Below are positions 59,508-64,000 of a stretch of DNA of 64,000 bases, piece after piece. This stretch comes from Clonostachys chloroleuca (lineage: Eukaryota > Ascomycota > Sordariomycetes > Hypocreales > Bionectriaceae), in NCBI GenBank assembly GCA_037952775.1, contig JBANAY010000004.1, positions 13,640,001-13,704,000 on the forward strand, written 5' to 3'. Made by a program: the position numbers and the translations under genes. The notes beneath the pieces were generated by a model, which made no database searches, was not told the origin of the DNA, and saw only the letters and a list, made by a program, of their open reading frames with translations. Numbering within the stretch: the first letter of the stretch is position 1; each line of letters starts with the position of its first letter.

Positions 59508-60869
59508 CTGATCTATCTGTAGGTTAAGCTGTCGAACTTGCCGAGGCCGGGCTAGCGGCAAGCAACGCAGCCAACGAGCACGACGAGCACGAGGGGATGG
59601 CGAGAGCGTGCGAGAGGTCGTTGACGATGGCTTGTCTGGACAAGATCGAGGCTCGCTTCGAGCACTCAAGCAGCTGGGCGAGCAGTCAGCACGTGCTGCC
59701 TGCCGCTGAGGGCGGGTTGAGCGTGGGTTGAGGAGCGGCCGAGGCACTAACAGATGATCACTGCCGATGGCTGCTCGGTGGTTATGAGCACGGTGGTGGC
59801 AGCAATACCGAAATGGGAGCGCATCGAGGGTCAAAAGTTGGCTCTCTTCCAAACTCCTAGATCCAGCTGCATGGAAATATCATCTGTCGGAGGGATGTCT
59901 GCCCATTCCTCCTGCCTGGGAGGTAGATGGCAGCCTTGTTTATGGGCTGACGACCAGAATACGGGAGCACCGTACACATTGGTGGCAATGGCAGCAGCGC
60001 CCAACCAAAGTTCAAGGTTACGGTCCTGACTAATCGCGAGACAGAGGCGAACGAATAAATGGATACGGGCTGTTCCCAGCCAATGATGATGGCTTCATGG
60101 TTGGAATGCCCGCGGTTTGTGTGAGTGAACTTATGCTGTATGTGTCACTCGATTGAATGACGGAACGAAAGAGACATAACATCTCCGGGCCATTATCTCT
60201 CTAGCCTTTTGGCCAGAGGGTAAGCATAGTCGTGATAATCGTGTCCGCGAGTGCCGAAATGATGAGCATGTCCCGGAGAGGCACATGGCTAAAGGAAGGG
60301 GCCTTGGATGTAATCTTTCGCGTCTCTAAAGTGTCGTCGATGCCATGATAAAAGATTGTGCTACTTGCTGCAAGTTTTCAGGTTCATTCAGGACGGTATT
60401 GTGCCTGTAGATGCTTCCACTTCCGGTCATATTCAAATAGATCGCACACAACCACTACATACACTTAGGTACTTCCCATTCATTACCTTAACATCAATTG
60501 TTTGAGCTTCCACTTATCTAGGTAGAGCCAACACTCTAGGTCCTCAGATCATGCCTACCTCTAGCACTAAGATAACATAAATGGAATGAATGATGCCCAC
60601 TGCGAAGTGCGAATGCTGCTGGATGCGGCGATAAGATCCCCCACCCCCACTAACCGTCCCCTGTAGACACCGTCGTCAGACCCTGGGCCCCTTATTAATC
60701 TACATCACAGGCCTCCACATGCACAAACTCTTCCGCCCCAAGTCCATCCAAAAGGTACATGCCTTGACTCGAGCATCAACCAACGTCATATCCACCATTG
60801 TCGAAATAACACACTCAGCCATTGCGCAAAGTCGCGGCTACAGGCATGTCGCGGCGCTCTATCTAAACG
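59508..60869. promoter_or_regulatory. Divergent RING gene/MIP1 promoter region
   Basis: The two flanking genes are head to head, so this 1.36-kb stretch holds both promoters and leaders. The part next to the RING gene is GC-rich and open on both strands without motifs. No further gene or RNA is supported. Confidence 0.5.
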
Positions 60870-63800
60870 ATGTTGAGCTCCACGACTTGCCACATCCAGC
60901 GCGGATCCCCGGCAAGCTTCGTCCGTCTCGCTCGACATCAAGCATTTTGTCCCCATGCACTGCGGGCACACACGAGATGCCTGGCTACCGTCGCCAAGAA
61001 TATATCCTCTCGAAAGAACAAGAGCTTAGCTCGTACGTGCCGGCTCTGCCACGACCCCCGCGCATCCATCTCCTCGGCTCGCTAACTCTCGTCACTCTCT
61101 CTAGTCCAGTCCGAAGCACGCTTCAGTGAGATCGGAGTCCAGCACTTGAGTGCTCATGTCTTCAAACAACTCTTTCCCGATGGGTGCAAGCCCCCTCCAG
61201 AGCAGCTCGTAGAGCTGTCCAAGGATCATCTACGCCGGCATGACTTACTAGGCAAGAATACCGACAGCTCCGAACCTATAGCTTTCGATCTCCCCCCGCT
61301 GCAGGGACGCACACTCGACGAACATTTCTTCAGGCTCGGTACAGATTGCGCCGAGCCCTTCCTTGGATATGCGAAGCAATTTGCGCGAGCGAACCCTCCC
61401 CCCAAACCGCGAAAATGGGTTCGGCGCAGCGGTTGGACGAAATACTACCCGGACGGCAGGACCGAGCAGGTTGATGCGCCGGATGAAAACATGCTATGTT
61501 TCGATACTGAGGTCATGTGGAAGGACAATCCCTTTGCTGTCATGGCTTGTGCTGTCAGCCCTACGGCTTGGTATGCCTGGCTATCACCCTGGCTGTTGGG
61601 TGAGACGACGAACGAGAAGCAGCTGATCCCACTGGGCGACCCGGGTAATGACCGGATTATTGTTGGGCACAATATCGGTTTCGATCGAGCGCGCATCCTG
61701 GAGGAGTACGATTTAAAGCAGAGCCGAAACGCCTTCCTGGACACCATGTCGCTGCACGTTGCAGTCAACGGCATGTGCTCCCAACAGCGACCAACCTGGA
61801 TGAAGCATAAGAAGAACCGTGAGCTCCGAGAACGTGTTGCTAGCCAGACGGAGGATCACGGCCTTGCAGAATTATTGAGCAGCCAAGGTGCTCATGATGA
61901 AGAGGAACTTTGGGTCGAGAGGAGCTCTGTCAATTCCCTTCGAGATGTCGCCAAATTTCATCTCAACGTATCTCTCGACAAGGCCGTGAGAGATGATTTT
62001 GCGGAGCTCGACCGCGACGGAATTCTTGCCAAGCTGGAAGAGCTAATGGATTACTGCGCCGCGGACGTTTCAATCACCCACCGAGTCTATCAAGTTGTCT
62101 TCCCGAACTTCCTCGAGGTCTGTCCTCATCCGGTCAGCTTTGCTGCTCTACGTCATCTGTCATCAGTCATTCTTCCAACTAATAAGTCTTGGGATTCATA
62201 CATTGCAAACGCCGAAGCCACATACCAAAGGCTAAACGAGGCGGTTCTGGAGAGGTTAATCGGGCTAACGGACAAAGCATTGGAGGTGAAGGAGGAACCG
62301 GATGTCTGGCAAAACGACCCGTGGATGAAGCAGCTGGATTGGTCTGGCCAAGAAATCAAAATGGTAAAGGGGAAACGAAAGAACGACCCGCCCAGACCTG
62401 CAGCAAGACAGAAGAAGCCGGGGATGCCAAAGTGGTACAAGGACTTGTTTGCCAAAAATGACGCCCCGATCAATATAACAGTCCGGACGAGGATTGCGCC
62501 GCTACTGCTCAAGTTAGCGTGGGATGGTAATCCATTATTCTGGTCGGATAAGTACGGCTGGACCTTCAGAGTTCCTAAACTGGCGGCTGCCAAGTATGTC
62601 GAAAAACAAATGATCCGATGCGAATTTGATGAAACCGAACTGGCCTTGCGGGACGACTGGAACCATATTTATTTCAAGCTTCCACATAAAGACGGTCCTT
62701 CTGCAAGATGCGTAAATCCGATGGCAAAGGGATATCTCAATTACTTTGAAAATGGCACGTTATCATCGGAATACCCATACGCCAAGGAAGCTCTGGAGAT
62801 GAATGCGTCCTGCTCCTACTGGATCAGTGCACGAGACCGCATCATGTCACAAATGGTAGTGTACGACGAAGACCTACCAGTTAAAAAATCAATTCCTGCC
62901 AAACGGGGCCGCAAGAGCAAGAAGACTCTAGAGGCGGAAAAGCTGGGTCGAGGGTATATCTTGCCACAGGTTATCCCAATGGGCACGATCACGAGAAGAG
63001 CAGTCGAGAACACTTGGCTCACTGCAAGCAATGCGAAGAAGAACCGAGTTGGGTCAGAGCTAAAGGCAATGGTCAAGGCCCCTGCTGGATACTGCTTTGT
63101 CGGGGCCGATGTGGACTCTGAAGAGCTTTGGATTGCGAGCTTAGTGGGTGATGCGACCTTCAAGCTCCACGGAGGCAATGCAGTCGGTTTTATGACTCTG
63201 GAGGGAACAAAAGCGGCCGGAACAGATCTCCACTCGCGCACCGCATCGATCCTAGGTATCACTCGAAACGATGCCAAGGTGTTTAATTATGGGCGCATCT
63301 ACGGTGCCGGATTGAAGTTCGCCGCAACCCTCCTCAGACAGTTCAACCCGGGGCTCTCTGAGAAGGAAACGATGGAGACGGCGGCGAAGCTGTACGCAAC
63401 GACCAAAGGCACAAAGACCACACGAAAGGTCATCCATAAAAAACCTTTCTGGCGTGGTGGTACCGAGTCTTTTGTTTTCAACAAGCTCGAAGAGTTTGCC
63501 GAGCAGGAAACACCCAGAACGCCAGTGCTCGGCGCAGGTATCACCGAGGCGCTCATGGGCCGCTTTGTCAACAAGGGAGGCTACCTGACGTCTCGGATCA
63601 ACTGGGCAATCCAGTCCTCTGGCGTAGACTATCTTCATCTTCTCATTGTGGCTATGGATTATCTCATCCGCCGGTTTAATATCGATGCACGAGTATCCAT
63701 CACCGTCCATGATGAGATTCGCTACCTAGTCAAGGATGAAGACAAGTACCGTGCCAGCATGGCTCTTCAGGTGGCCAACGTCTGGACACGTGCCATGTTT

Positions 63801-64000
63801 GCGCAGCAGGTGGGCATTGACGACCTTCCCCAGTCGTGCGCCTACTTCTCCGCCGTCGATATCGATCATGTTCTCCGCAAAGAGGTGGACATGGAGTGCA
63901 TAACTCCAAGTCACGCCGATCCCATTGCCCCGGGGGAGAGTCTCGATATCGCTACTCTCCTAGACAAAGGAGATGAGGCAAGATTGGATCCAACCATTGT
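60870..64000 (+). CDS. mip1: Mitochondrial DNA polymerase gamma, C-terminus outside window
   Basis: MIP1 is the family A polymerase that replicates mitochondrial DNA. Exon 1 (60870-61032) encodes a typical matrix-targeting leader: MLSSTTCHIQRGSPASFVRL, Arg-rich with no acidic residues. A 72-nt intron (61033-61104; GTACGT donor, CTAAC branch site, CTAG acceptor) joins in phase to QSEARFSEIGVQHLSAHVF. Exonuclease motifs are CFDTEVMWK (about residue 184), VGHNIGFDRARI and YCAADVSITHRVY. Polymerase motifs are A, GADVDSEELWIASL (about 721); B, RNDAKVFNYGRIYGAG (about 774); and C, VHDEIRYLV (about 922). About 1,019 residues are visible without interruption and the frame is still open at the window end, as expected for a protein of roughly 1,200 residues or more. 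All catalytic acids appear intact. No homopolymer break is needed in the visible part. Confidence 0.95.

Overview
The window is nuclear DNA of a filamentous ascomycete (Pezizomycotina, most like Sordariomycetes). The basis is the gene set, the short introns (about 50-130 nt) with GTAAGT/GTATGT-type donors, CTAAC or CTGAC branch sites and YAG acceptors, and CT-rich leaders. I see no bacterial-style operons, no CRISPR array, no convincing tRNA or rRNA gene and no intact transposon.

Layout. A partial unknown gene (1-457, -) is followed by 9.7 kb with no gene I can support. Then come an HMT1-type vacuolar half-ABC transporter (10179-13441, +), a LAG1-type ceramide synthase (15320-16675, -), the alkaline-pH sensor gene palH/RIM21 (19797-22088, -) and the decapping activator EDC3 (24381-26736, -). 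The right half holds a PIF1-family helicase (29144-31863, -), an unknown poly-Q/Arg-Ser-rich protein (32688-35487, -), cullin-4 (37861-40587, -), the ATM-type kinase TEL1 (41817-51032, -), the inner-ring nucleoporin NUP192 (52021-57340, +), an SLX8-like RING E3 (58206-59507, -) and the mitochondrial DNA polymerase MIP1 (60870 to beyond the window, +). TEL1/NUP192 and the RING gene/MIP1 are divergent pairs. Five of these seven genes (PIF1, CUL4, TEL1, SLX8-like, MIP1) maintain nuclear or mitochondrial genomes, although they are not co-transcribed.

The strongest unexpected signal concerns sequence quality or gene integrity. In five otherwise well-conserved genes (palH, PIF1, CUL4, NUP192, SLX8-like) the family sequence jumps frame at nine places. 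Eight lie in G/C runs of 5-6 bases and are each healed by one extra base; the ninth is a GC-rich site in PIF1 best healed by two bases. With these corrections every gene has a total length divisible by three and all introns keep phase. The simplest reading is systematic homopolymer under-calling in the assembly, not nine real mutations in essential genes. A tenth break, in the poly-Q gene, lies near an A5 run and needs the opposite correction.

Other points of interest are a 73-bp, 97% identical inverted copy of part of the TEL1 kinase domain just downstream of TEL1, beside a 23-bp tandem duplication; a minisatellite filling TEL1 intron 3; a pair of ACGCGTTCT elements in front of TEL1; a probable dual mitochondrial/nuclear start in PIF1; and a pentanucleotide array starting at the CUL4 stop codon. 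I did not find a convincing undescribed biological system: the coding content is mostly conserved housekeeping genes.
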